Source of the DNA: Roseovarius salincola
Lineage (GTDB): Bacteria; Pseudomonadota; Alphaproteobacteria; Rhodobacterales; Rhodobacteraceae
Length of the DNA: 64,000 bases
Direction: 5' to 3'
Assembly (NCBI RefSeq): GCF_026891095.1
Contig: NZ_JAPTNL010000017.1
Coordinates: 1-64,000, forward strand
In this document: positions 44,171 to 52,956 of the stretch, piece by piece
Layout: the number at the start of each line of letters is the position of its first letter
Position numbering within the stretch: the stretch's first letter is position 1
Made by a program: the position numbers and the translations under genes
Notes under the pieces: model-generated
Told to the model about the DNA's origin: nothing
Databases searched by the model: none
What the model saw: only the letters and a program-made list of their open reading frames with translations

Positions 44171-44748
44171 CATTCGCTCCAGTCATGGACATGCACGTCG
44201 CGCCCGGAATGGCCTTTCATGATCCTGACCGCCAGTTCCTCGCGCTCCTTGTCGCGGGTGCGCACCCACATCAGGATGCCGCCATGCTTGATCTGCTCTT
44301 CGTAGTAATCCTTGTGATGGCGGCCTGCGCGGCGCGCCAGCAGCGTGCCCAGAACCGCGCCGGGAGACCCGCCGATGGCGATCGCCGCGATCGATCCGGC
44401 CAGCGTGCTGGCCGGGGTCAGTAGCGCCGACATCGCGATGAAGGAGCCGACGAAGAAGAACCCGCCCGCGATCGCGCCTTCCAGTTCGCCCATCGCCTCT
44501 TCGGAAACGAAATGCGCACGCGGCGCCCTCGGGTCGTCCTCAAGGTCGCGCGATTCCCACCAGGCCTTGCCCAGCTTTTCCTCCAGCGCCTTGCGACTGC
44601 CCAACAGGCTGATATCGCCGTGGTGAAAGCCCACGGCGCGCAGATCGTAGAAGGCCGCCTGCTGCGCCTCGAAGCTGTCGAATACGCCGACCGCCTCGGG
44701 CACACGGATCACGCTGGTCCTGTCCTGCTTGTCGTCCTTGCCGCTCAT
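44170..44748 (-). CDS. Membrane protein with a general-stress (YflT-like) domain
   Basis: 192 residues. The N-terminal part (VGVFDSFEAQQAAFYDLRAV, then GFHHGDISLLG) resembles the general-stress YflT domain. A central hydrophobic stretch (about 90-145, glycine-rich) makes one or two membrane passes, and the tail is soluble (GGILMWVRTRDKEREELAVR). Function is unknown. An FNR-like box lies 61 bases upstream with a TAGAGT -10 at 44781-44786, giving an activator-type spacing, so it is probably induced at low oxygen. Confidence 0.8.
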   Translation of the reverse strand: MSGKDDKQDRTSVIRVPEAVGVFDSFEAQQAAFYDLRAVGFHHGDISLLGSRKALEEKLGKAWWESRDLEDDPRAPRAHFVSEEAMGELEGAIAGGFFFVGSFIAMSALLTPASTLAGSIAAIAIGGSPGAVLGTLLARRAGRHHKDYYEEQIKHGGILMWVRTRDKEREELAVRIMKGHSGRDVHVHDWSE

Positions 44749-44808
44749 GCGTCTCTCCTTTCGCGCTGTTGATGCCTTCCACTCTAACGCATCGCCTTGC
44801 GCCGTACA

Positions 44809-44822
44809 GTGATCCGTATCAA
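44809..44822. promoter_or_regulatory. FNR-like box between the stress-protein and MFS genes
   Basis: GTGATCCGTATCAA differs from the exact box at 30750 by one base and has the same CCGT spacer. For the minus-strand stress gene, TAGAGT (44781-44786) would put the start near 44774 and the box at about -41.5. It also lies about 90 bases before the divergent MFS gene, but no good -10 is placed for that direction. Confidence 0.5.
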
Positions 44823-44909
44823 TGAGCGCTCACCAAAGCGCAGAGGTCTTGTCAAGGCGCGGCCAAAGTGCAACCCATGCCCAACCCCTCGTCCACAAAG
44901 GAGCAACGG

Positions 44910-46085
44910 ATGCGTGCCGGTCTGGTCTTGCTGTGCCTCGCCTATGTGCTGAGCCAGTTCTTTCGCGCCTTTCTCGCCGTCCTCGCGCCCCTTCTCGAGC
45001 GCGATATCGGCACCGGGCCGGATGTTCTGGCGGTGGCGTCGGGGCTGTGGTTCCTGTCCTTTGCGATCATGCAGCTGCCGGTCGGCTGGGCGCTGGACCG
45101 GATCGGGCCGCGCCGCACGGCCTCGGTGCTGCTGCTTCTGGGGGGCGGGGGCGGCGCGCTGCTCTTTGCCCTGGCGCAGGGCGCGCTGCATATCCACCTG
45201 GCGATGCTCTTGATCGGGGTGGGCTGTTCGCCGGTGCTGATGGCCTCCTATTACATCTTCGCGCGCCAGTTCGCGCCCGCGCGTTTCGCCACGCTGGCGG
45301 CGCTGATGCTGGGGGTGGGATCGCTGGGCAACCTCGTGGCCTCCTATCCGATGGCGCTGGCGGCCGAGCTGATGGGCTGGCGCGCGGCGCTGGTCGCTCT
45401 GGCGCTGATCTCGGGGGCGGTGGCGCTGGGTATCGCGGCGCTGGTGCGCGATCCCGAACCGGCGGCGGGGGATGCGCGCGGCTCGGTTCTGGATCTTCTG
45501 CGGATGCCCGCGCTCTGGGCGATCTTTCCGCTGATGTTCGTGGCCTATGCGCCCTCGGCGGCGGTGCGGGGGCTGTGGATCGGGCCTTACATGGGCGATG
45601 TCTTCATGCTCGACACCGGACAGATCGGGCAGGTGACGCTGGTCATGGGCGTGGCGATGATCTGCGGCACGCTGTGCTACGGCCCGCTCGACCGGATCTT
45701 CCGCACGCATAAATGGGTGATCTTCACCGGCAACCTTCTGGCGGCGCTGGCGGCGCTGGCGCTGGCGGCGACGGTGGGGCAGGGGGTCGTGCTCTCGGTG
45801 GTGCTGGCCGCGGCGCTGGGGTTCTTCGGTGCGTCCTTCCCGGTGATCATCGCCCATGCCCGCAGCTTTTTCCCGCCCCACCTGGCGGGGCGCGGCGTGA
45901 CGCTCCTGAACCTCTTCGGGATCGCCGGCGCGGGTGTTGCGCAGTTCGTCTCGGGGCCGGTCCATGCGGCGGGGCTGGCCGTGGGCGGCATCAGCGGTGC
46001 CTATGTCGCGCTCTTCGCGTTCTTCGGCATCGTCCATCTTGTCGGCGTGCTGATTTACCTGTCCAGCCGCGACAGCGTGCTCTGA
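44910..46085 (+). CDS. MFS transporter
   Basis: 391 residues with about twelve hydrophobic helices and the MFS loop signature GWALDRIGPRRTASVLL between helices 2 and 3. The substrate is unknown. ATG 44910 was chosen because AAAGGAG lies exactly six bases before it; a GTG at 44868 and ATG at 44877 extend the frame without such a site. It is upstream of asd by 76 bases and divergent from the FNR-box stress gene. Confidence 0.9.
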   Translation: MRAGLVLLCLAYVLSQFFRAFLAVLAPLLERDIGTGPDVLAVASGLWFLSFAIMQLPVGWALDRIGPRRTASVLLLLGGGGGALLFALAQGALHIHLAMLLIGVGCSPVLMASYYIFARQFAPARFATLAALMLGVGSLGNLVASYPMALAAELMGWRAALVALALISGAVALGIAALVRDPEPAAGDARGSVLDLLRMPALWAIFPLMFVAYAPSAAVRGLWIGPYMGDVFMLDTGQIGQVTLVMGVAMICGTLCYGPLDRIFRTHKWVIFTGNLLAALAALALAATVGQGVVLSVVLAAALGFFGASFPVIIAHARSFFPPHLAGRGVTLLNLFGIAGAGVAQFVSGPVHAAGLAVGGISGAYVALFAFFGIVHLVGVLIYLSSRDSVL

Positions 46086-46161
46086 CGCGGCCCCTTTCAT
46101 CCGGGCGCGCATCGGTATATGACGCCGCTTCCGAAACCTCTCATGATCTGGAGATTGAAAA

Positions 46162-47184
46162 ATGGGGTATAAGGTCGTCGTCGTGGGCGCCACGGGCAAT
46201 GTGGGCCGCGAAATGCTGAACATCTTGGCCGAGCGCCAGTTCCCGGTGGACGAGATCGCCGTGCTGGCGTCGCGCCGCTCGCTGGGAACCGAGGTGAGCT
46301 TTGGCGACAAGACCCTGAAGACCCAGGATCTGGACGCGTTCGACTTCACCGGCTGGGATATCGCGCTCTTCGCGATCGGCTCGGACGCCACCAGGACCTA
46401 TGCGCCCAAGGCCGCCGCCACGGGCTGCGTGGTGATCGACAACTCGTCGCTCTATCGCTACGACCCGGACGTGCCGCTGGTGGTCCCCGAGGTGAACCCC
46501 GAGGCCGTGGACGGCTATTCCAGGAAGAATATCATCGCCAATCCCAACTGCTCGACCGCGCAGATGGTGGTTGCGCTCAAGCCCCTGCATGACCGCGCCC
46601 ATATCAAGCGGGTGGTGGTCAGCACCTACCAGTCGGTGTCGGGCTCGGGCAAGGACGGCATCGACGAGCTGTGGGATCAGACCAAGGCGGTCTACAACCC
46701 CACCCAGGAAGTGCCGCCCAAGGTCTATCCCAAGCAGATCGCCTTCAACGTGATCCCGCATATCGACGTCTTCCTCGAGGATGGCTCGACCAAGGAAGAA
46801 TGGAAGATGGTCGCCGAAACCAAGAAGATCGTCGATGACGCGATCAAGGTCACCGCGACCTGCGTGCGCGTGCCGGTCTTCGTCGGCCACGCCGAATCGA
46901 TCAATATCGAGTTCGAGGAGTTCCTCGACGAGGACGAGGCGCGCGACATCCTGCGCGAGGCGCCGGGGATCATGGTGATCGACAAGCGCGAGGATGGCGG
47001 CTACGTGACGCCGGTCGAATGCGTCGGCGATTTCGCCACCTTCATCAGCCGTATCCGCCAGGACAGCACCATCGAGAACGGCCTGAACCTGTGGTGCGTC
47101 AGCGACAACCTGCGCAAGGGCGCGGCGCTGAACGCGGTTCAGATCGCCGAGACACTGGGCAACCGGGTGCTGAAAAAAGGCTGA
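46162..47184 (+). CDS. asd: Aspartate-semialdehyde dehydrogenase
   Basis: 340 residues. It reduces aspartyl phosphate to aspartate semialdehyde, the branch point for lysine, threonine, methionine and diaminopimelate, using NADPH. The nucleotide site VVGATGNVGREML (8-20), nucleophile C130 (ANPNCST) and the substrate-site STYQSVSGSGK are intact. Its last 46 bases overlap the 3' end of the convergent ribbon-helix-helix gene. Confidence 0.96.
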   Translation: MGYKVVVVGATGNVGREMLNILAERQFPVDEIAVLASRRSLGTEVSFGDKTLKTQDLDAFDFTGWDIALFAIGSDATRTYAPKAAATGCVVIDNSSLYRYDPDVPLVVPEVNPEAVDGYSRKNIIANPNCSTAQMVVALKPLHDRAHIKRVVVSTYQSVSGSGKDGIDELWDQTKAVYNPTQEVPPKVYPKQIAFNVIPHIDVFLEDGSTKEEWKMVAETKKIVDDAIKVTATCVRVPVFVGHAESINIEFEEFLDEDEARDILREAPGIMVIDKREDGGYVTPVECVGDFATFISRIRQDSTIENGLNLWCVSDNLRKGAALNAVQIAETLGNRVLKKG

Positions 47185-47699
47185 TCCGTATCGGGCGCTG
47201 CGCCCGGTCCGTCCGGTTCTGCCGGTTCGGTCAACGCGATTTCGGGCGTCCCCTCGGGGGCGCCCTTTTCGTCGGGGGCAAGGTGGCGTTCGGTCAGCCT
47301 TGCATGCGGGTGCCCCGGAAAGGGCGCGCGCAACCGGCGCATCAGGCGGGCATGGCTGAACCCCAGTTCGGACGCCTTGCAGATGCGCCTGTCGCCCGGC
47401 CAGTCATGCAGCGCCAGCCCGCCGCCCGCGGCGCGCAGAATGTAGCCCTTGGCGCGAAGCCGCGCCTGAAGGTCGCCCCAATCCGCCGCTCCGGCCAGGT
47501 CGGGGGCGAGGCGCGCGCGCAAGGGCGCGACAAGCCGCTCATCCGCCCTGACAGGCGGTTTCGCATGGGCGCGGGAAATCTCGCGCGCCAGCAGGTCGCG
47601 CACCAACTGGCCGACTGTCACGTCGCGCGCCCGCGCGATGCGGCTGGCCGCGCGCAGCATGTCGGTATGCATCTTCATCTCGATCCGTTCCAGCGTCAT
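47139..47699 (-). CDS. Ribbon-helix-helix protein with a relaxase-like segment
   Basis: 186 residues. Residues 1-45 (MTLERIEMKMHTDMLRAASR, then DVTVGQLVRDLLAREI) look like a ribbon-helix-helix DNA-binding fold. Residues about 75-130 (WGDLQARLRAKGYILRAAGG, CKASELGFSHARLMRRL, FPGHP) resemble the segment seen in conjugative relaxases and their accessory proteins. The tail is low-complexity, and its last 15 residues are read antisense to asd. No mobilisation genes adjoin it, so a chromosomal regulatory role or a mobile-element relic are both possible. I am unsure of the function. Confidence 0.65.
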   Translation of the reverse strand: MTLERIEMKMHTDMLRAASRIARARDVTVGQLVRDLLAREISRAHAKPPVRADERLVAPLRARLAPDLAGAADWGDLQARLRAKGYILRAAGGGLALHDWPGDRRICKASELGFSHARLMRRLRAPFPGHPHARLTERHLAPDEKGAPEGTPEIALTEPAEPDGPGAAPDTDQPFFSTRLPSVSAI

Positions 47700-47821
47700 G
47701 GCGCCATTCTGCCCGCCGATGGTTAGCAAAGCGTGAATCCGCGCGGACAGGCAAACCGGCCTTGCCTTCCGCTTCCCTGCAAGGGGATAGTCGGCGCGCA
47801 CCACCTCAAGGAGATACTCCG

Positions 47822-49447
47822 ATGCGCGCCCTCGCCTGTCTTCTCATTCTCACCCCCGCCGCCCTATGGGCCGGGGACATCCCCCTCACCAGCCAGGTCG
47901 CCGCCGTGACCCTTTATCCGCAAGGCGGCAGCGTCATCCGCGAGGCCGCCTTCAGCGCGCCCGCCGGTCAGCACCGCCTGATCCTGGCCGATCTGCCCGA
48001 CTCCACGCCGCTGGCCTCGGTGCGCGTCTCGGTCGATGGCGCTGCGATGGGCGGGGTGGCGCTGCGCAACGATTACGTCCCGCCGCGCGACGATGAAACC
48101 GACGCCGCGCTCGACGCTGCCCGCGCGCAGGTGGAGCAGCTGGAAGAGGCCCTGCGGACCGGCGAGGCCGGGGTTGCCCGCATCGAACTCGAACAGCAGG
48201 CGGCGCAGTCGCGCGTCGCGTTCCTTGAACAGCTCGGGCAGGGCGATTCCGTCGCCGGAATGGACGCCGCCGCGCTGCGCGACCTTGCGATGATGATCGG
48301 GCAGGAAACACTTGCCGCGCGGCAGGCCGGCCTTGATGCCGGGCTGCGCGCCGACGCCGCCGACCGCGCGCTCGCGGATCTGCGCGACGATCTTGCCAAG
48401 GCCCGCGAAGCCCTGCGCGCGCTGGTGCCCCAGGACACGCCGCGCGCCATGCTGGCCGTCTCGGTCGATGCCGACACCGCCACCGAAGGGCGCGTGACCG
48501 TCAGCTACACGATCGACCGGGCGGGCTGGCAGCCGGTCTATGACCTCAAGCTCGCCCGCGCCGGAGGGGACCTGAGCATCGCGCGCGGCGCCTTCATCCA
48601 CCAGTCCACCGGCGAGAACTGGCGCGATGTGGCGCTGTCGCTCTCGACCCTGCGCCCCTCGGAACAGACCAGTCCGGGCGAAATCCGGCCGTGGCTGCGG
48701 CGCATCCACGACCCCGAGGCGATCCGGCCCAAGACGCTGATGCGCGGGGCCGCCGACGGCGCCGCCGAAGGCGCCGCACCGATGGCCGAGGCCGCGCCAA
48801 TGGTGCAACAGGCCGAGGCGCGCTTTGACGGCCTCTCGGTCAGCTATGACTATCCCGGCCGGGTCTCGGTCGCCTCGGGGGCCGACCGGCTGCGCATTGC
48901 GCTTGGCACGCTCGACATGACGGCCGAAACCGTTGCGCGCGCGGTGCCGCTGATGGATGACCGCGCCTTCCTGATGGCCGCTTTCACCAATGACAGCGAC
49001 GAGGTGATCCTGCCCACCGGCGAGGCGCGCTTCTACCTTGATGGGCGTTTCACCGGCCAGCGCGCGATCGGCCTCATTCCGGCGGGCGGCGAGGCCGAGC
49101 TTTCCTTCGGCCCGATCGACGGGCTGCGCCTCAGCCGCATCGTCGAACAACGCTCCGAGGGCGACCGCGGCGTCATCACCCGCTCGAACGGACAGACGGA
49201 ACGCGTGCGCATCGAGGTCGAGAACCTGACCGGGGAATCATGGCCCGTGCGGCTTCTCGATCGCGTGCCCTATTCCGAGCAGGACGCGCTCGAGATCGAC
49301 TGGAGCGCCAGCCCCGCGCCCGACACGACGGATGCCGAGGACAAGCGCGGCGTGCTGGGCTGGTCCTTTGATCTCGCCGCCGGACAGGGCCGCGAGATCA
49401 CGCTCGACTATTCGCTGCAATGGCCGCGCGACAAGGTTCTGCGCTAG
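47822..49447 (+). CDS. MuiA-like DUF4139 protein, periplasmic
   Basis: 541 residues with a signal peptide (MRALACLLILTPAALWAG). An N-terminal DUF4140 domain (VAAVTLYPQGGSVIREAAFS), a coiled-coil stretch (about 95-210) and a DUF4139 domain (YTIDRAGWQPVYDLKLARAG, HQSTGENWRDVALSLST) match the mucoidy-inhibitor MuiA family, whose biochemical role is unknown. It lies alone, divergent from the ribbon-helix-helix gene; the ATG at 47822 follows AAGGAGA. Confidence 0.88.
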   Translation: MRALACLLILTPAALWAGDIPLTSQVAAVTLYPQGGSVIREAAFSAPAGQHRLILADLPDSTPLASVRVSVDGAAMGGVALRNDYVPPRDDETDAALDAARAQVEQLEEALRTGEAGVARIELEQQAAQSRVAFLEQLGQGDSVAGMDAAALRDLAMMIGQETLAARQAGLDAGLRADAADRALADLRDDLAKAREALRALVPQDTPRAMLAVSVDADTATEGRVTVSYTIDRAGWQPVYDLKLARAGGDLSIARGAFIHQSTGENWRDVALSLSTLRPSEQTSPGEIRPWLRRIHDPEAIRPKTLMRGAADGAAEGAAPMAEAAPMVQQAEARFDGLSVSYDYPGRVSVASGADRLRIALGTLDMTAETVARAVPLMDDRAFLMAAFTNDSDEVILPTGEARFYLDGRFTGQRAIGLIPAGGEAELSFGPIDGLRLSRIVEQRSEGDRGVITRSNGQTERVRIEVENLTGESWPVRLLDRVPYSEQDALEIDWSASPAPDTTDAEDKRGVLGWSFDLAAGQGREITLDYSLQWPRDKVLR

Positions 49448-49473
49448 CGGGCGCGCCCCGCCGCGATCCGCGC

Positions 49474-50124
49474 TCAGATCGGTACGAAGGAATCGCTCGC
49501 CGGGTCATATTGCTCGACCCCGCCTTCGCCGATCTCGTGCCACAACCCATGCAGGCTCAAGGTGCCCGCCTCCATCGCGTCGGTCACGAAGGGAAAGGTC
49601 AGGAGGTTCTCGAGCGAGATCATCACCGCCTGTCTTTCCAGTGCGCCACGGCGCTTGTCGTCGTCGGCGATGTCCTTCACCCGCTCATAACCGGGGCGCA
49701 GGATATCCATCCAGCGGCCCACGAAGCTGGATTTCTCCTCGAGCGCGGGGGCATTGCCGGAACACATATCCATGCAACCCTGCACGCCGCCGCAATTGGA
49801 ATGTCCCATCACGATCACATGCGCCACCTTCAGCGACGTGACCGCGTATTCCACGGCCGCCGAGGTACCGTGCTGCGCGCCGTCGGGCTGATAGGGCGGC
49901 ACCAGGTTGGCGATGTTGCGGTGTATGAAGAACTCGCCCTGGTCCGCACCGAAGATCGAGGTGACATGGACGCGGCTGTCGCAACACGAGATCATCATCG
50001 CGCGCGGATGCTGCCCCTCCTGCGCCAGACGGCGATACCAGGTCTGGTTCTCTGAATACGCGGTGGCTTTCCAGCCGTGATAGCGGTGCACCAGATAGGT
50101 CGGCAGCGGGCGTGCTTGTTTCAT
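49474..50124 (-). CDS. Beta-class carbonic anhydrase
   Basis: 216 residues. Zinc ligands C47, H108 and C111 and the catalytic dyad D49-R51 are visible in SCCDSRV and GHSNCGG. It interconverts CO2 and bicarbonate, supplying bicarbonate for carboxylases. ATG 50124 follows AAGGGA. An inverted repeat of two GAATTC arms lies 44 bases upstream of the start and may be an operator. Confidence 0.95.
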   Translation of the reverse strand: MKQARPLPTYLVHRYHGWKATAYSENQTWYRRLAQEGQHPRAMMISCCDSRVHVTSIFGADQGEFFIHRNIANLVPPYQPDGAQHGTSAAVEYAVTSLKVAHVIVMGHSNCGGVQGCMDMCSGNAPALEEKSSFVGRWMDILRPGYERVKDIADDDKRRGALERQAVMISLENLLTFPFVTDAMEAGTLSLHGLWHEIGEGGVEQYDPASDSFVPI

Positions 50125-50167
50125 AGTGTCCCTTGGCGATCTTATGTTCAGCAGCCTTTGATAAAGG

Positions 50168-50184
50168 GAATTCGTCGTGAATTC
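50168..50184. promoter_or_regulatory. Inverted repeat GAATTC-GTCGT-GAATTC upstream of carbonic anhydrase
   Basis: Two GAATTC arms are separated by five bases, centred about 52 bases before the carbonic anhydrase start and 104 bases before the divergent Hpt-like gene. Position and symmetry fit an operator; no regulator is known to me for this sequence, and palindromic arms can arise by chance. Confidence 0.3.
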
Positions 50185-50279
50185 GAGAGAGAATATCACT
50201 GAACGGAAATCATTTGGGAACCTTCTCGCGCGACACTCCGCCCACTGCATGTGGGGCTTGCGAAGACCGGGGTGAGAAC

Positions 50280-50660
50280 GTGGAACAGGTAACATTGCTC
50301 AGACAAACGGAATCCGTGCGCGTGGATGGCACGCGGCTTGATGACCTCGTGGCGCAGCTTGGCCCCTCGGGCGCCGAAAACGTGGTATGCCGCACGCTCG
50401 AGGAAGTGGCCGTGCGCCTCTCGCATGCCGAACGCTGTCACCGCGAGGGACGGATTGACGACATGCGCCGCGCGGTGCGCAGCCTGGTCGCGATTTCGGG
50501 CCAGATCGGGATGCATGCGCTGGCGCGGGTCGCCAGTGACGTGGTCGCCTGCGCCGACAATGGCGACGCTATCGCCATGGCGGCGACGCTGGCGCGGCTT
50601 TTGCGTGTGGGCGAGGCCTGCCTTGACGAACTATGCGACACAAGCGGCGTCACGATCTGA
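50280..50660 (+). CDS. Small helical protein resembling a histidine-phosphotransfer domain without the histidine
   Basis: 126 residues starting at GTG 50280 after GGTGAGAA. The second half (DDMRRAVRSLVAISGQIGMH, then ALARVASDVVA) has the helix pattern of Hpt domains (A-H-x-LKG-x3-IG), but the phosphoacceptor His is Arg (R67). It may be a degenerate Hpt protein or an unrelated four-helix bundle. It is divergent from carbonic anhydrase and lies upstream of the aminopeptidase gene by 85 bases. Confidence 0.6.
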   Translation: MEQVTLLRQTESVRVDGTRLDDLVAQLGPSGAENVVCRTLEEVAVRLSHAERCHREGRIDDMRRAVRSLVAISGQIGMHALARVASDVVACADNGDAIAMAATLARLLRVGEACLDELCDTSGVTI

Positions 50661-50745
50661 CGGCCCCGGCGATTTGATCACTTGCAGGCGCTGTCAGGGC
50701 GGCTAGGCTGGGCGCGTGACACCCCAACCCAAGGGAGCGCGCTTC

Positions 50746-52125
50746 ATGGACCTGACCTTCGCCCCCGCCGATGCGGCGGCCATTCCGCTGCATGTCGTCG
50801 GACAGAACGATCTTGACGCCTTCTGCGATGCACTGCCTGAAAAGCGGGCGCGCTGGCTGCGCGCCACCGGCTTCAGCGGCGCGCTGGGCAGCATGGCGCT
50901 GGTGCCTGATGACGCGGGCGGGATCGCCATGGCGCTGGCCGGTGACGGCACGCCCGAGACACGCGCGCGCGGGCGCTTTCACCTGGCGGGCGCGGCGGGG
51001 CTTCTGCCCGAAGGGGTCTATGCGCTGCACGGCCTGCCGCAGGACCGCGCCGCGACCGAATCGCTGGGCTGGCTCATGTCGCAATACAGCTTCGACCACT
51101 ACCGCGAACAGAAACACACCACCGCGCGGCTGATCGCGCCCGAGGGCGTCGATGCGGCGCGCCTTGAAGCCATCGCCGCGGGCGAGGCCCTGACCCGCGA
51201 CCTCATCAATGTTCCGGCCTCGGATATGGGGCCTGCGGACCTTGAAGGGGCCTGCGCCACGCTGGCCACCCGCCACGGCGCGTCGATCGAGGTGATCCGG
51301 GGCGAGGCGCTGCTGGAACAGAACTTTCCGCTGATCCACACGGTCGGGCGCGCCGCCGCGCAGGCCCCGCGCCTGATTGACATGCGCTGGGGCGACAGCG
51401 GCCCGGCGCTGACTCTGGTGGGCAAGGGGGTCTGTTTCGACACCGGCGGCCTTAACCTCAAGCCCGCCTCGGGCATGGGGGTGATGAAAAAGGACATGGG
51501 CGGCGCGGCCACGGTGCTTGGGCTCGCGCAGATGATCATGGCGCTCGGGCTGCCCTTGCGGCTGCGCGTGCTGGTGCCCGCGGTCGAAAATGCGATCGCC
51601 GGCAATGCCTTTCGCCCCGGTGACATCCTGACCGCGCGCAACGGGCTCAGCATCGAGATCAACAACACCGATGCCGAAGGGCGGCTGGTGCTGGCCGATG
51701 CGCTGGCCTTTGCCGCCGAGGAGGACCCCGACCTGATGGTGTCGATGGCCACATTGACCGGCGCGGCGCGGGTGGCCGTGGGGCCGGACCTTTCGCCTTA
51801 TTACACCGATGACGCGGCGCTGGCCGGGATGCTCGACGCGGCGGCCGATGCGGTGTCCGATCCGGTCTGGCGGATGCCCTTTCACACGCCCTACGAGTCG
51901 ATGATCGAGCCGGGCATCGCCGATCTCGACAACGCGCCCAAGGGCGGTTTCGCAGGGTCGATCACCGCTGCCTTGTTCCTGCGCCGCTTCGCGGGGCAGG
52001 CGCGCTATGCCCATTTCGACATCTATGGCTGGAATCCGGCCGCCGCCCCCGCGCGGCCCAAGGGGGGCACCGGCATGGGCGCGCGCGCCCTGCTCGAAGC
52101 CCTGCCCGAGGCGCTCGGGCTATGA
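50746..52125 (+). CDS. M17-family leucyl aminopeptidase
   Basis: 459 residues. The M17 signature NNTDAEGRL (metal ligands Asp and Glu with the adjacent Arg) and the GVCFDTGGLNLKP and KKDMGGAA segments are intact. It removes N-terminal amino acids from peptides with two divalent metals. It is shorter in the N-terminal domain than E. coli PepA and looks like the PepB/Lap group. ATG 50746 follows AAGGGAG. It overlaps the NlpC/P60 gene by four bases, suggesting a joint role in turnover of peptides. Confidence 0.93.
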   Translation: MDLTFAPADAAAIPLHVVGQNDLDAFCDALPEKRARWLRATGFSGALGSMALVPDDAGGIAMALAGDGTPETRARGRFHLAGAAGLLPEGVYALHGLPQDRAATESLGWLMSQYSFDHYREQKHTTARLIAPEGVDAARLEAIAAGEALTRDLINVPASDMGPADLEGACATLATRHGASIEVIRGEALLEQNFPLIHTVGRAAAQAPRLIDMRWGDSGPALTLVGKGVCFDTGGLNLKPASGMGVMKKDMGGAATVLGLAQMIMALGLPLRLRVLVPAVENAIAGNAFRPGDILTARNGLSIEINNTDAEGRLVLADALAFAAEEDPDLMVSMATLTGAARVAVGPDLSPYYTDDAALAGMLDAAADAVSDPVWRMPFHTPYESMIEPGIADLDNAPKGGFAGSITAALFLRRFAGQARYAHFDIYGWNPAAAPARPKGGTGMGARALLEALPEALGL

Positions 52126-52952
52126 GCGACCGCCGCCTGACCCCCGCCAACGCACGCGTCGCGCATGTTTCGCTGCACGGCCACGTGGATGCCCCGCGCT
52201 ACGCCGAGGGCGAGGCCCGGCTGATCGGCGTGCCCGTCGCCGACCTCCTCGATGCACCCGAAGGGCGGCGCGCGCGCCAGATGCAGATGGGTGAAAGCGT
52301 CAATGTTCTGGACACCCATCAAGGCTGGTCCTTCGTGCAGGCCACGCGCGACGATTACGTCGGCTACCTGCGCGACGAGCATGTGAGCGAAGGCGCCGCG
52401 CCTACCCACAAGGTCGCCGCGCGCGCCACCCATGTCTATTCCGAACCCGATTTCAAATCGCCCGAGCGCGCATTCCTGGGCCATGGCGCGCGGCTGCATG
52501 TGCTCGATGAGGCGGGCCGCTTCCTGCGTACGCCGCAAGGCTTCGTGCCCGCGGCGCATCTGTCGCCGCTTGACGAGGTGGCGGGCGATCCCGTGGACGT
52601 GGCGGCGCTCTATCTTGGCACGCCCTATCTCTGGGGCGGGAATTCGGTGCTTGGCATCGACTGTTCGGGGCTGGTGCAGGCGGCCTGCCTTGCCTGCGGC
52701 ATGGCCTGCCCGGGCGACAGCGACATGCAGGCCGAGGCGCTTGGCGTGGCGCTGCCCGCCGGAAGCGCGCCGCGCCGGGGCGACCTCATGTTCTGGAAAG
52801 GCCATGTGGGGTGGCTCAGTGCGCCCGACATGCTGCTGCACGCCAATGTCCATCACATGGCCGTCGCGCATGAGCCGCTGGCCCGCGCCATCTCGCGGAT
52901 CGAGGTCCAGGGCGACGGACCCGTGACCGCGCATAAACGACTGGAGGGATGA
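52122..52952 (+). CDS. NlpC/P60-family cysteine peptidase
   Basis: 276 residues. Two SH3-like modules (about 55-90 and 100-147) precede the C40 peptidase domain, with nucleophile C181 (GIDCSGLVQAA) and His H228 (KGHVGW). Such enzymes cleave D-Glu-diaminopimelate bonds in muropeptides. No signal peptide is present, so it probably works in the cytoplasm on recycled cell-wall peptides, consistent with its four-base overlap with an aminopeptidase gene. Confidence 0.92.
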   Translation: MSDRRLTPANARVAHVSLHGHVDAPRYAEGEARLIGVPVADLLDAPEGRRARQMQMGESVNVLDTHQGWSFVQATRDDYVGYLRDEHVSEGAAPTHKVAARATHVYSEPDFKSPERAFLGHGARLHVLDEAGRFLRTPQGFVPAAHLSPLDEVAGDPVDVAALYLGTPYLWGGNSVLGIDCSGLVQAACLACGMACPGDSDMQAEALGVALPAGSAPRRGDLMFWKGHVGWLSAPDMLLHANVHHMAVAHEPLARAISRIEVQGDGPVTAHKRLEG

Positions 52953-52956
52953 TCCC

